Assembly: GCF_022808645.1 (NCBI RefSeq)
Contig: NZ_JAKZKT010000003.1
Span: 114,676-178,675, forward strand
DNA length: 64,000 nt
From: Bacillus litorisediminis
GTDB lineage: Bacteria; Bacillota; Bacilli; Bacillales; JC228
Direction: 5' to 3'
Positions 34,626 to 43,609 of the stretch are shown here, piece after piece. Position numbers and translations under genes: made by a program. The stretch's first letter is position 1. The number at the start of each line of letters is the position of its first letter. The notes under the pieces are model-generated. The model did not search any database. It worked only from the letters and a program-made list of their open reading frames with translations, and had not been told where the DNA came from.

Positions 34626-35555
34626 TTACTTCAATGAACGTATGTAAAGTTGTCCTGAACCCATGATCACACAGTTTCCGCCAATTTTTACTTCTTTATA
34701 GTCGTTACCGTTTTTTTGAATAGAGATGTCAATATAGCTGGGTCGTCCTATTTCAAATCCTTGTTCACTTCTGATGAAATATTTACCGTCTTCATTCGAA
34801 GGGATGACACCATGCTCTACTAAATAAGCGCCTAAAGGACCGCTTGCGGCACCAGTTGCTGGATCTTCGGATATTCCCATCGCTGGTGCAAACATTCTGC
34901 TATGTACAGTTGATTCAGGCTCTTCTGTTTCTGCAGTAAATGTGAAAATATTTGTTGTATGAGGATTACGGCTAAAATATTTTTCCCATACGTCACTTCG
35001 AAAATTGATTCTTTTTATAGCTGCAAGCGATTGAATCGGGATAAATAAAAACGGCACCCCTGTTGAAACAGTTTGAATAGGAAAATTCATATTTATATCG
35101 TCAATTGACAGTGAAAGAAGGCTCGCAGCCCTTTCATAATCTTGTATTTTCTCACCAAAAACTGGATTCGGCTGTTTCATTTCAACTTTTGAAATTCGTG
35201 AATGATCCCTATAAACTGTAATGGGAATATTCCCGACTTTCTCTTCAAATATCCATTGATTCTGACCCGGTTCAGTCTTCAGAATTTCCTTTTCAGCCAA
35301 TACATAAGCAGCCCCAATGGTAGGGTGACCAGCCATTGGCAGCTCAAGCTGCGGAGTAAAGATTCGTAATTTTTTATCTGCACTAGGTGAATCGGCGGTA
35401 AAAATAAATACCGTCTCAGATAAATTTAACTCTCTGGCAATCCTTTGCATTATTTCAGTTGACAAGTCTTCTTCCCCATAAAATACGGCGAGCTGATTCC
35501 CTCCAAACTGATTGGTTGTAAATACGTCTAACAGCGTATAATTTAAAATGTTCAT
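34626..35555 (-). CDS. PhzF-family isomerase-like protein
   Basis: 309 residues. Family signatures: DVFTTNQFGGNQLAVF near residue 10, ELNLSETVFIF with the catalytic Glu47, MAGHPTIGAAYVLAE near 75 and EDPATGAASGPLGAYLVEHG near 230. PhzF proteins are diaminopimelate-epimerase-like isomerases; most bacterial members, like this one with no phenazine genes nearby, have unknown substrates. It is a single gene with its own terminator and GGAGGA before the start, 157 bases downstream of the MerR gene's stop on the same strand. Confidence 0.88.
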   Translation of the reverse strand: MNILNYTLLDVFTTNQFGGNQLAVFYGEEDLSTEIMQRIARELNLSETVFIFTADSPSADKKLRIFTPQLELPMAGHPTIGAAYVLAEKEILKTEPGQNQWIFEEKVGNIPITVYRDHSRISKVEMKQPNPVFGEKIQDYERAASLLSLSIDDINMNFPIQTVSTGVPFLFIPIQSLAAIKRINFRSDVWEKYFSRNPHTTNIFTFTAETEEPESTVHSRMFAPAMGISEDPATGAASGPLGAYLVEHGVIPSNEDGKYFIRSEQGFEIGRPSYIDISIQKNGNDYKEVKIGGNCVIMGSGQLYIRSLK

Positions 35556-35712
35556 GCGTTCTCCTCCAATCCCTGCTAAATAAATATATCTCTCGATTTA
35601 TCATGAATCAAACGAATGTTTTTCATAAATTAAATGATTGCATTTATTTTTAGGCGGAGGGAATATATGAACATTCCTTCAATGACTCAATCAGCGATTC
35701 ATCTGAAGCCCT

Positions 35713-36414
35713 TCATTTTTCCTCGACAATCTGACACAATCTATACAAATAAGCCATCCCTTTCAGCTGCTCTTTAACCAAATAGTCTAGATAAACCAAG
35801 GACTCCCTAGTGATTTTTATAGCTTCTTCCAGATTATGCTTGTCCATTTCACCGAGGATTTCCCGGACAACCTCTAGCGAATACACCGCTTTTTGGAGGG
35901 TGCGGATCACTAAAAGCTTTCGCAAATCATTTTTCGTGTACATCCTGTAGCCGCTTGTCCTGTCACGCTCCGGTTCAATTAAATCTTCTTGTTCCCAGTG
36001 TCTGAGTGTTGACGGCGAGACATCGATTAACTCGGCTGCTTCTCCAATGGTGTACCACTGCTTGCTTTGTTGCGGGCTCATCATTTCATCGAATGAATCC
36101 TGTTCAAGGATGGCGAGTGCCTTCTCTGCCTTTTGTTTATCTTTATTTAACTGTGCCTGAATGGCATTGACCTTCCATAAAGCATCTATGACCTGCTTCT
36201 TTTGAAGCATTGGCATAATTTCGCGGATCAGCTTCATGCCAAACCCGGAGTTCATGGCGCGAATGCATTCAAAATAGGCAACGTGTTCCTCTGTATATAC
36301 ACGATATCCATTTGCTTTCCGTTCTGCTTTTGGAACAATGCCCCATGATTCATAATGGCGCAGAGCACTTGTACTAATACCGAGCTTCTTAGCAATCTCA
36401 ATTGGTTTTACCAT
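35713..36414 (-). CDS. MerR-family regulator with two DNA-binding domains
   Basis: 233 residues from the ATG at 36414, which has GAGGTGG just upstream; a GTG three codons earlier would overlap that site. Two MerR-type helix-turn-helix domains are visible: residues 1-70 (IEIAKKLGISTSALRHYESWGIVP...GYRVYTEEHV) and about 118-185 (YTIGEAAELIDVSPSTLRHWEQEDLIEP...GYRMYTKNDL). A helical stretch joins them and another follows the second. There is no obvious cysteine metal site. Tandem MerR heads suggest a monomer that binds like a dimer. A 21-bp minisatellite begins about 30 bases upstream. Confidence 0.87.
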   Translation of the reverse strand: MVKPIEIAKKLGISTSALRHYESWGIVPKAERKANGYRVYTEEHVAYFECIRAMNSGFGMKLIREIMPMLQKKQVIDALWKVNAIQAQLNKDKQKAEKALAILEQDSFDEMMSPQQSKQWYTIGEAAELIDVSPSTLRHWEQEDLIEPERDRTSGYRMYTKNDLRKLLVIRTLQKAVYSLEVVREILGEMDKHNLEEAIKITRESLVYLDYLVKEQLKGMAYLYRLCQIVEEK

Positions 36415-36446
36415 TGAATCCACCTCTGCTAAAAAGGATATTTGGC

Positions 36447-36842
36447 GTTACCGAGAGTAAATTCTCCGCTGCCGAGAGTAAATCCTCCGCTATCGAGAGT
36501 AAATCTCCTCCTACCGAGAGTAAATTCTCTCCTACCGAGAGTAAATCTCCTCCTACCGAGACTAAATCCTCTCCTACCGAGACTAAATCCTCTCCTACCG
36601 AGACTAATTCTCCTCCTACCGAGACTAATTCTCCTCCTACCAAGACTAATTCTCCTCCTACCGAGACTAATTCTCCTCCTACCGAGACTAAATCCTCTCC
36701 TACCGAGACTAAATCCTCTCCTACCGAGACTAAATCTCCTCCTACCGAGACTAATTCTCCTCCTACCGAGACTAATTCTCCTCCTACCGAGACTAATTCT
36801 CCTCCTACCGAGACTAATTCTCCTCCTACCGAGACTAAATAA
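36447..36842. repeat. 21-bp minisatellite, 18 full copies and one partial
   Basis: The plus-strand unit is ACCGAGACTAATTCTCCTCCT. Early copies (from 36447) have GAGAGTAAAT, later ones GAGACTAAAT or GAGACTAATT, and a block of about six units seems to have been duplicated (two AAATCCTCTCC units followed by AATT units, twice). Because 21 is a multiple of three, several frames stay open on both strands, but no RBS fits a protein. The reverse strand carries AGGAGGAG in most units, directly upstream of the MerR gene. Confidence 0.93.
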
Positions 36843-36913
36843 GTAAACCACTACACTCACGAGATTTCAACCTCAAAAAAACAGCCTCCCGACGCCATCG
36901 AGAGACTTTAAGA

Positions 36914-37579
36914 TTATTTTTCCGATGCATATGTACATAAAAATTGCTCCAAATCGTTAAACTGATCGAAACGTTGCTCCAACAACTCCCTTGGCCAATC
37001 CCACCATGCGATGGCAAGCAGTTTTTCGGTAATTTCACTTGAAAATCTTTGTCGAATTGGCCTTGCCGGCACTCCAGCCACTATGGTATACGGGGGAACA
37101 TCTTTGGTTACGACCGCTCCAGAACCCACAACTGCCCCCGTTCCGATTGTCACTCCCGGCATAATCGTGGCTCCGTGGCCAATCCATACATCATGGCCGA
37201 TAACCACCTTATGGTCTCTTCTCCATTGGAAAAATTCAATGTCATCCGATTGTTGGAATCCGTACGATTTGCTGCGGTATGTGGCATGATGCTGCGTGAC
37301 TCTCCACATTGGGTGATTGCCAGGATTAATGCATGCGTGTGAAGCGATTGAGCAAAACTTCCCGATCTCCGCATAATTAATTTCAACATCATCAACACAG
37401 TAGCTATAATCTCCAAACATTACTTCATTAAATCGGCTGAATGCGCCGATCTCAGTCCACTCCCCGATTTGGCTTTTTCGGACGATTGCCGTCTCGTGTA
37501 TGGAAGGCACCGGAGTAAGCTGTTTTTCCTTAACCGCATGATCGATATATGTAAATGTCACTACTATCCATCCTCTCAT
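36914..37579 (-). CDS. Hexapeptide acyltransferase, phosphonate-metabolism/XAT type
   Basis: Up to 221 residues. A left-handed beta-helix follows an N-terminal stretch; the segments [63 protein letters not shown] and [22 protein letters not shown] are those of a family often found with phosphonate genes and related to xenobiotic (chloramphenicol/streptogramin) acetyltransferases. The catalytic His lies in GNHPMW or WIGHG. No phosphonate genes are near. The start is uncertain: an ATG at 37579 or a GTG at 37561 that has AGAGGATGG in front of it. Confidence 0.82.
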   Translation of the reverse strand: MRGWIVVTFTYIDHAVKEKQLTPVPSIHETAIVRKSQIGEWTEIGAFSRFNEVMFGDYSYCVDDVEINYAEIGKFCSIASHACINPGNHPMWRVTQHHATYRSKSYGFQQSDDIEFFQWRRDHKVVIGHDVWIGHGATIMPGVTIGTGAVVGSGAVVTKDVPPYTIVAGVPARPIRQRFSSEITEKLLAIAWWDWPRELLEQRFDQFNDLEQFLCTYASEK

Positions 37580-37910
37580 TCTTACGACTTTCTTTCATCA
37601 TAAGTTGTTTACATGTACGACAAGTTACGGAATCGTAAAGCTTTTGTGAACAAATTAAGTCTTGCCAATTAAGCTTTCCCGGCACATTGACAAAATGATA
37701 AATGAATTCTGCAATTAAACTCGGGCTCTTCGTTTCCGGCTTGGGCAGCTCTTTTCTCTCCCCGAGACTAACCCTTCCCAACATTACAATATAACCTTAA
37801 ACCACCATGACGGTATTTTACCATTCAAATCAATAAAAATAACACACAACCTTAGCATTTGCTTTAATGTTATAGAATAGGAGAGTAACTATAATATAAG
37901 GAGGAATTTT
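37580..37910. other. Gap between acyltransferase and UvrA-like gene
   Basis: No convincing gene. A reverse-strand frame of 84 codons (37530-37784) has two CxxC-like cysteines but no good RBS and overlaps the acyltransferase start. CCGAGACTAA near 37761 matches the core of the minisatellite unit at 36447-36842. TATAAT at 37890-37897 sits just before the UvrA-like RBS, too close to be its promoter with confidence. Confidence 0.4.
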
Positions 37911-40373
37911 ATGAAAGATTTCATTGAGATTAAAGGTGCGTATGAACACAACCTGAAACACATCTCGCTTCGGATTCCAAAGAACAAATTGGTTTTAATT
38001 ACAGGTCCCTCGGGTTCTGGAAAATCAACGTTAGCCCTAGATACCCTTCAAAGAGAATGCCAGCGGCTCTATATGGAATCCATGGGGATGACGACAGATG
38101 CTATTCGGAAGCCGAAAGTCGAATCGATTGCCGGTTTATCTCCATCCATCAGCATCGGCCAGCACATTACAAATCGAAACCCACGCTCCACCGTTGGAAC
38201 CATAACGGATATTTATACGTATTTACGAGTGGTTTATGAAAAACTTGGAGAACAACTTTGCCCCAACTGTCTTAGGCTAATCCCTCCCCGTTTCGACAAA
38301 GACATCTATGAAGAAGATGACTTTAAACAATATATAGATTGCCCTCATTGCCAGCATCGTTTTGAAAAGCTGACTCGCAGCCATTTTTCCTTTAACAAAC
38401 TGGAAGGGGCGTGCGAAACTTGCAGCGGACTTGGAATCGTTTCAGAGCTAGACTTTCACTCCGTTTTTAATGAAGAGCTTAGTTTAAATGAAGATGCGGT
38501 CCTGATTTGGAAGGGACCTTATCGTGACTATCAATTCCAAATATTAAAGGCTGCTGCTGACTACTATGAAATCCCATTAGACTTAGACCAGCCATTAAAG
38601 GAGTATACGGATGTTCAAAGAGATCTTCTCTATTATGGAGTAGAAAGTGAACCATTCTCATCCTACTTTCCAGATAAAAAACCTCCCAAGGCTGTCAATA
38701 AAGGAAAATTCGAGGGTGTGGTTACGGGAATTTGGAGAAGGTTCAAAGAAAAGGCTGGCCAATCGGGAGAAGCTCCATTATTTTTCTCCAAAACTTGTCC
38801 TGATTGTTCAGGCGAACGGTTAAATAAAGCCAGCCGTCAAGTGTTAGTGGCTGGCACCTCCATTACAGCCGTTTCTAAATGGTCCTTGGACGATATACTC
38901 ATTTGGATTGACGAGCTTCTTAGCGAATTATCGGAAGAAAGCTTATACGTTGCAGAATCCTTACTGCATGAGATCAAAACAAAAATCACCCGTATCATTC
39001 GAGTGGGATTAGGCTATCTGACATTAGATCGCCAGACGATTACGCTCTCAGGCGGTGAAGCCCAACGTTTACGATTAGCTACGATTCTTGGTTCGGGTCT
39101 GACTGGTGTACTCTATATATTAGATGAACCGACAGCAGGATTACATCCAAAGGATACGCAAGGGCTGCTGGAAATTATGAGAGAACTGCGAGATTTAGGC
39201 AATACCGTTTTAGTAATCGAACATGATGAAGATATGATGCGGGGAGCTGACCACATTATTGATATCGGTCCTGGTGCCGGTAAGTACGGAGGAAACGTGA
39301 TCGGTGAAGGTACTGTCCAACAGTTAATGGAACAGGAGCAATCGATTACAGGGGCCTTCCTAAAAAAACCTGTAACTGCAAAAAGGAAAAGACGCGACGG
39401 AAACGGAAAGTATCTAACTGTTCATAACGCAACCAAGCATAACTTGAAAAATGTGACCGTCTCCTTCCCGCTAGGAACGTTCATTTCAATCACAGGGGTT
39501 TCCGGTTCTGGAAAATCTACCTTAGTATTCGATGTGCTTTCTTCCGCGAAGGAAGGAAAAGTAGAGGGGTGTGAAAAGATAACTGGTTTTGATTCGATTG
39601 AAAACATGATAACTGTGGACCAAACGCCTCTAACCAGGATGCAGCGGTCGAATGTCGCAACCTATTCTGAAGCCTTCACTTTAATTCGGAATCTGTTTGC
39701 CAGTCTGCCAGAATCAAAAGATAAGAAGCTTGAGCCAAAGGATTTTTCATTCAATACACCAGGCGGTAGATGTGAACATTGCCAAGGTCTTGGGTTTGTA
39801 ATGACCAATATGCATTTCATGCCTGATTTAGAGGTCACCTGCCCTGTGTGTAAAGGAAAAAGGTTTAAGGACTTCATCCTCGAAATAACGTACAAGGGTA
39901 AAAACATTTCAGCTATCCTGGATATGACGATTGAGGAGAGCCGTGAAATGTTTAAGGGAATGAAAAAGATTGGATCCATTATTGATTTGTTATGTGATGT
40001 TGGACTGGGCTATTTAAACTGGGGGCAATCTGTCACGACCCTGTCTGGGGGAGAAAGTCAGAGGATTAAATTGGCGAAGGAATTGTACAAACAAACCGCC
40101 AATCACACTCTCTACTTGCTCGATGAACCGACAACAGGATTACATCCATCTGATGTAAACAAGCTTCTTCTCCTCTTAAATCGGCTGGTAGATGCAGGAA
40201 ACACTGTGATTGTCGTTGAACACACACTAGAAGTGATTCGAGCCTCTGATTGGTTGATTGATATGGGGCCATCAGGCGGAGCTGCCGGTGGACAAGTGAT
40301 TGGTGAAGGAACACCGGAACAAATTGCTCTTTTAGAAAACTCACATACTGGCAAGTACTTAAACCTTCATTAA
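37911..40373 (+). CDS. UvrA-like ABC ATPase (short UvrA paralogue)
   Basis: 820 residues, shorter than housekeeping UvrA (about 950). Two ABC cassettes: GPSGSGKST at 32-40 with LSGGEAQRLRLA near 380 and LYILDEPTAGLHP near 402; GVSGSGKSTLVFDVL near 530 with LSGGESQRIKLA near 710 and LYLLDEPTTGLHP. Zinc-type cysteine pairs lie at CPNC/CPHC (near 118-142), CETC, CPDC, CEHC and CPVC. The missing length fits loss of the UvrB-binding domain, as in UvrA2/DrrC-like proteins linked to resistance to DNA-binding drugs. A drug-type ABC exporter follows. Confidence 0.88.
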   Translation: MKDFIEIKGAYEHNLKHISLRIPKNKLVLITGPSGSGKSTLALDTLQRECQRLYMESMGMTTDAIRKPKVESIAGLSPSISIGQHITNRNPRSTVGTITDIYTYLRVVYEKLGEQLCPNCLRLIPPRFDKDIYEEDDFKQYIDCPHCQHRFEKLTRSHFSFNKLEGACETCSGLGIVSELDFHSVFNEELSLNEDAVLIWKGPYRDYQFQILKAAADYYEIPLDLDQPLKEYTDVQRDLLYYGVESEPFSSYFPDKKPPKAVNKGKFEGVVTGIWRRFKEKAGQSGEAPLFFSKTCPDCSGERLNKASRQVLVAGTSITAVSKWSLDDILIWIDELLSELSEESLYVAESLLHEIKTKITRIIRVGLGYLTLDRQTITLSGGEAQRLRLATILGSGLTGVLYILDEPTAGLHPKDTQGLLEIMRELRDLGNTVLVIEHDEDMMRGADHIIDIGPGAGKYGGNVIGEGTVQQLMEQEQSITGAFLKKPVTAKRKRRDGNGKYLTVHNATKHNLKNVTVSFPLGTFISITGVSGSGKSTLVFDVLSSAKEGKVEGCEKITGFDSIENMITVDQTPLTRMQRSNVATYSEAFTLIRNLFASLPESKDKKLEPKDFSFNTPGGRCEHCQGLGFVMTNMHFMPDLEVTCPVCKGKRFKDFILEITYKGKNISAILDMTIEESREMFKGMKKIGSIIDLLCDVGLGYLNWGQSVTTLSGGESQRIKLAKELYKQTANHTLYLLDEPTTGLHPSDVNKLLLLLNRLVDAGNTVIVVEHTLEVIRASDWLIDMGPSGGAAGGQVIGEGTPEQIALLENSHTGKYLNLH

Positions 40374-40381
40374 ATAAAAGT

Positions 40382-40413
40382 ACGCTTCTGGTCTTACCCG
40401 AGACCAGAAGCGT
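40382..40413. promoter_or_regulatory. 13-bp perfect hairpin between UvrA-like and ABC exporter genes
   Basis: ACGCTTCTGGTCT, six-base loop, AGACCAGAAGCGT, starting 9 bases after the UvrA-like stop. On the plus strand no T tract follows, so it may be a weak terminator, an attenuator or a processing site. The outer ACGCTTCTG is shared with the hairpin at 42175-42207. Confidence 0.55.
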
Positions 40414-40442
40414 TACAACTCTTCAAAAAAGGAGGTATACGC

Positions 40443-42167
40443 ATGAAAATAAAACGTCAGCCATTCCTGTCTCTTATCCTTTCTGCTGATATACCTAAAT
40501 TAGCCTTGACCATTGGGATGATCGGAAGTATTCTCACTACTATGACTGGGCTCACCATCCCCTTATTAACAAGAGAAATGGTTGATGGTTTCTCCATTGA
40601 ATCCATCAACACATTATTAATTATGGCCATGGTTGCGGTTTTTTTGTTACAAGCTGTCATAGACGGACTTTCTTTATATGCTTTAACCTATGTAGGGCAA
40701 AAAATAGTCGCTCAGCTGCGCAAGAAAATATGGTTCCGGCTTTTACGTTTACCCGTTCGATACTTTGATGAACATACCAGCGGGGAAACGGTCAGTCGGG
40801 TTGTCAATGATACCGGTGTTTTAAAGGACTTAATTTCGCAGCATTTCCCTCAATTTATTAGCGGAATTACCTCCATTATCGGTGCCGTTACGATCTTGTT
40901 TATAATGGACTGGAAAATGACCTTGCTCATGTTTATTGCGGTTCCCATATCGATTTTATTTATTGCCCCTTTAGGCAGTAAAATGTCCAAGATATCTCGC
41001 AGTCTTCAGGATGAGACAGCCAGCTTTACTGCGAATGTCCAGCAGACTCTAAGTGAAATACGGCTCATGAAAGCCTCCAATGCGGAAAAGAACGAAGAAA
41101 GAAAGGGATTAGCCGGGATCGAAAAGCTGGTGCTGATTGGGTTAAAAGAAGGGAAAATTTTCTCTCTTATCGGACCCCTTATGTACTTAGTCGTCATGGT
41201 GGTCATTGTCATCATCATTGGCTATGGCGGGATCCGAGTGGCAGATGGCACCATGAGCACAGGCTCACTGGTTGCTTTTCTGCTCTATCTTTTTCAAATT
41301 ATTTATCCCATTACATCTTTTACCTTATTTTTTACCCAGCTGCAAAAAGCAAAAGGGGCAGCTGACCGGATTATTGGAATATTAGATGAAGAAGTGGAGC
41401 CTGGACAAAGCGGAAAAGAAATGGATATTACGAACCAAGAAATTCATGTAGTGGATGTTTCCTTCTCTTATAGTGAGGAAGAGCCTGTCCTGAAAAATAT
41501 ATCCTTTGACGTACCGCCTGGATCCATGATTGCTTTTGCAGGTCCGAGCGGAGGCGGGAAAACCACGATGTTTGGTTTGCTGGAACGCTTTTATGAACCG
41601 ACATCAGGTAAAATTCTGATTGGGGACACCCTGATTAGCGAGCTTTCCGTGTATGCATGGCGAAAGCAAATTGGTTATGTATCGCAAGACAGTCCGATGA
41701 TGGCTGGAACGATTCGAGAAAATTTGTGCTATGGACTAGAGGACGTAGGAGAAATCAACGATGACCGCTTATGGGAAGTAGTTAAAATGGCTTACGCTGG
41801 TCAATTTATAAAAGAATTTCCAAATGGGCTAGATACAGAGGTGGGAGAACGCGGAGTTAAGCTTTCAGGCGGTCAAAGACAGCGAATTGCGATTGCAAGA
41901 GCCTTCCTGAGAGATCCAAAAATATTGATGATGGACGAAGCCACGGCAAGCTTAGACAGTCAATCAGAAGGGATTGTCCAGCAAGCCTTGGCACGGCTCA
42001 TGGAAGGGCGAACCACCTTTATTATCGCCCACCGATTATCCACCATCGTCAACGCAGATAAAATCATCTTAATTGAAAATGGAACAATCACGGGGGCTGG
42101 TACTCACCAAGAGTTGGTACAATCACATCCGCTGTATCGAGAGTTTGCCGAGCAGCAGTTGGCATAA
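40443..42167 (+). CDS. ABC exporter, fused membrane and ATPase domains (multidrug type)
   Basis: 574 residues: six membrane segments in residues 15-300, with the coupling region DEHTSGETVSRVVNDT near 105, then an ATPase domain with GPSGGGKTT near 368, LSGGQRQRIAIARAF near 474 and ILMMDEATASLD near 495. This is the BmrA/LmrA/MsbA-like half-transporter type that works as a homodimer exporting lipophilic drugs. AAAGGAGG precedes the start. Its place behind the UvrA-like gene suggests joint defence against a DNA-binding compound. Confidence 0.9.
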   Translation: MKIKRQPFLSLILSADIPKLALTIGMIGSILTTMTGLTIPLLTREMVDGFSIESINTLLIMAMVAVFLLQAVIDGLSLYALTYVGQKIVAQLRKKIWFRLLRLPVRYFDEHTSGETVSRVVNDTGVLKDLISQHFPQFISGITSIIGAVTILFIMDWKMTLLMFIAVPISILFIAPLGSKMSKISRSLQDETASFTANVQQTLSEIRLMKASNAEKNEERKGLAGIEKLVLIGLKEGKIFSLIGPLMYLVVMVVIVIIIGYGGIRVADGTMSTGSLVAFLLYLFQIIYPITSFTLFFTQLQKAKGAADRIIGILDEEVEPGQSGKEMDITNQEIHVVDVSFSYSEEEPVLKNISFDVPPGSMIAFAGPSGGGKTTMFGLLERFYEPTSGKILIGDTLISELSVYAWRKQIGYVSQDSPMMAGTIRENLCYGLEDVGEINDDRLWEVVKMAYAGQFIKEFPNGLDTEVGERGVKLSGGQRQRIAIARAFLRDPKILMMDEATASLDSQSEGIVQQALARLMEGRTTFIIAHRLSTIVNADKIILIENGTITGAGTHQELVQSHPLYREFAEQQLA

Positions 42168-42207
42168 ATATAAAAACGCTTCTGATTGGTACATGGTCAG
42201 AAGCGTT
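42165..42207 (-). terminator. Terminator of the HTH-TPR gene (possibly bidirectional)
   Basis: Reverse strand AACGCTTCTGA, 11-base loop, TCAGAAGCGTT, then TTTATATTTAT, about 35 bases after the stop at 42244. It also lies just after the ABC exporter's stop on the plus strand. Confidence 0.75.
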
Positions 42208-42243
42208 CCTTATTCCTATGAAAAGAAGTCCTAATTTAAAAGA

Positions 42244-43491
42244 TTAATATTCGGTATCCCCTTTGTCTTGGCATTTAATTACTTTTCGATAAGCCTTTTC
42301 AGCGAATTCCTTTTGCGGTGATTGCGGAAGGGATTTGAATAGGTCCCGCGCCTTTTCTGCAAATTCTGCAGCCTTCTCATTTTCACCTAGTTCGTAGTAG
42401 CAAAGCGATTGGTAAGCATGCATGACATAGAAAAAAGCCAAATCAATGGGAAAATGGAGATAGGCTGGTATTTCGACTTTTTCAAACCATTGCAGGGATT
42501 CGTGATAACGCCCAAGACCATACAATGCTTTCCCCTTCTCCAGGTAGATCCAATATTTGTAGTCCTCCATCATTTTCGGATTCCCTAAATGCTTCTCAAT
42601 CACCTGCAAGGCTTCTTCGAAATTCTGTTGCTCATTGTTTAGGTATACAAGATCAATGAGCTCACAAAACAACAAGGAATGAAGATCCTCTGCAAACTCT
42701 CCGTACTGCCGCAATTTTTTAATATAATACTCCATCTCTTCCTCATCTTGCTCCAGCATAGCATAGGCTGCTGCAAGCCGGTATAAATCACTGACGAGGT
42801 AAAAAATCTTTTGTTCCTTTGAAAAAGCAATGGCTTGCTCCATTACTTGTATGCCAGACCGTGAATCGCCAACGGAGAAATGCAATATAGCTTCATGATA
42901 ATCCAAATCAAGCCGAGTAATGGGGTCTATAAGTGACTGTTTATCCTCGATATCAGCCCGTTCTTTTTTAAAAATTTCTAATGCTAACTCATACTGATGT
43001 TCAACGAACCTGGCCATCGCCCGAAAAATGCCAATCGAAGCACGTTTCGCTATCAGATTCAACTGATCATACATTTTAGAAGATCGCACGGACAGCTCTT
43101 CCCACCCCTCTTTCTTTTGATAAAAGAGAGTCCGGCTATAGATTTCTAACAAGCGCGCCGACTCATATCCCTGGTTAAGACTCGGTATATATGGCCGGAT
43201 GATAGAAACGATCTCCTCAAAAATTTTCTCATCTCTTTTTTCGGAATTCATATTAAAAAGCTTTTCAGCTTGTTCAAGGACCGCCCGCATTTCCTCAGAG
43301 CTAATGTCTCCAAGCAGCTCGGCCACTTCAACTCCAAGCTGATCAGCAATGTAGGATAAACTCTCCATCGATGGGTTTGCCTTGTTATTTTCAATTAAGC
43401 TCAGCATTCCCTTTGTCAAGCCTTTACCAGCTAGTGCTTCCAGCGTTAAGTTCTTTTGTTTTCTAAGCTTTCTTATCCGTTCACCTAACAT
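42244..43491 (-). CDS. HTH regulator with TPR-like domain
   Basis: 415 residues. An Xre-type helix-turn-helix (residues 1-62: IRKLRKQKNLTLEALAGKGLTKGMLSLIENNKANPSMESLSYIADQLGV) precedes about 340 residues of helical TPR-like repeats (for example LLEIYSRTLFYQKKEGWEELS and ALYGLGRYHESLQWFEKVE). The architecture resembles regulators that sense peptides or small ligands through TPRs. It is divergent from an MFS pump gene, and the intergenic region holds two identical-type palindromes, one over its own promoter, so it probably represses both. Confidence 0.87.
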   Translation of the reverse strand: MLGERIRKLRKQKNLTLEALAGKGLTKGMLSLIENNKANPSMESLSYIADQLGVEVAELLGDISSEEMRAVLEQAEKLFNMNSEKRDEKIFEEIVSIIRPYIPSLNQGYESARLLEIYSRTLFYQKKEGWEELSVRSSKMYDQLNLIAKRASIGIFRAMARFVEHQYELALEIFKKERADIEDKQSLIDPITRLDLDYHEAILHFSVGDSRSGIQVMEQAIAFSKEQKIFYLVSDLYRLAAAYAMLEQDEEEMEYYIKKLRQYGEFAEDLHSLLFCELIDLVYLNNEQQNFEEALQVIEKHLGNPKMMEDYKYWIYLEKGKALYGLGRYHESLQWFEKVEIPAYLHFPIDLAFFYVMHAYQSLCYYELGENEKAAEFAEKARDLFKSLPQSPQKEFAEKAYRKVIKCQDKGDTEY

Positions 43492-43517
43492 GGCGGCAAC
43501 ACTCCTAACTTGTCCAT

Positions 43518-43590
43518 AGTTTAATTATATTAAACTTTTTATTGAAATGGAAGTTTACTCATGATACAATTTGTTTAATCAAATTAAACT
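43518..43590. promoter_or_regulatory. Divergent promoter region with two AGTTTAAT palindromes
   Basis: AGTTTAAT-TAT-ATTAAACT at 43518-43536 and TGTTTAAT-CAA-ATTAAACT at 43572-43590. Between them is a plus-strand promoter TTGAAA (43542-43547), 17 bases, TACAAT (43565-43570), so the second palindrome lies on the MFS transcription start. The first contains a reverse-strand TATAAT for the HTH gene. This is a textbook layout for a repressor controlling itself and a pump. Confidence 0.85.
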
Positions 43591-43609
43591 TTTTGGGGTG
43601 GGGATTTTT

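Noticed and set aside
34626..35555. Phenazine biosynthesis gene
   Set aside because: PhzF-like proteins are common outside phenazine clusters and no other phz gene is present.
36402..36842. 146-codon plus-strand frame of PTETNSP heptads and similar frames on the other strand
   Set aside because: The open frames follow from a 21-base unit that is a multiple of three; there is no ribosome binding site, and the frame overlaps the MerR start.
37530..37784. 84-codon minus-strand frame with CxxC-like residues
   Set aside because: No convincing RBS, overlap with the acyltransferase start, and no family resemblance I can name.
37911..40373. Housekeeping excision-repair UvrA
   Set aside because: It is about 130 residues shorter than UvrA, has no uvrB neighbour, and is coupled to a drug exporter.
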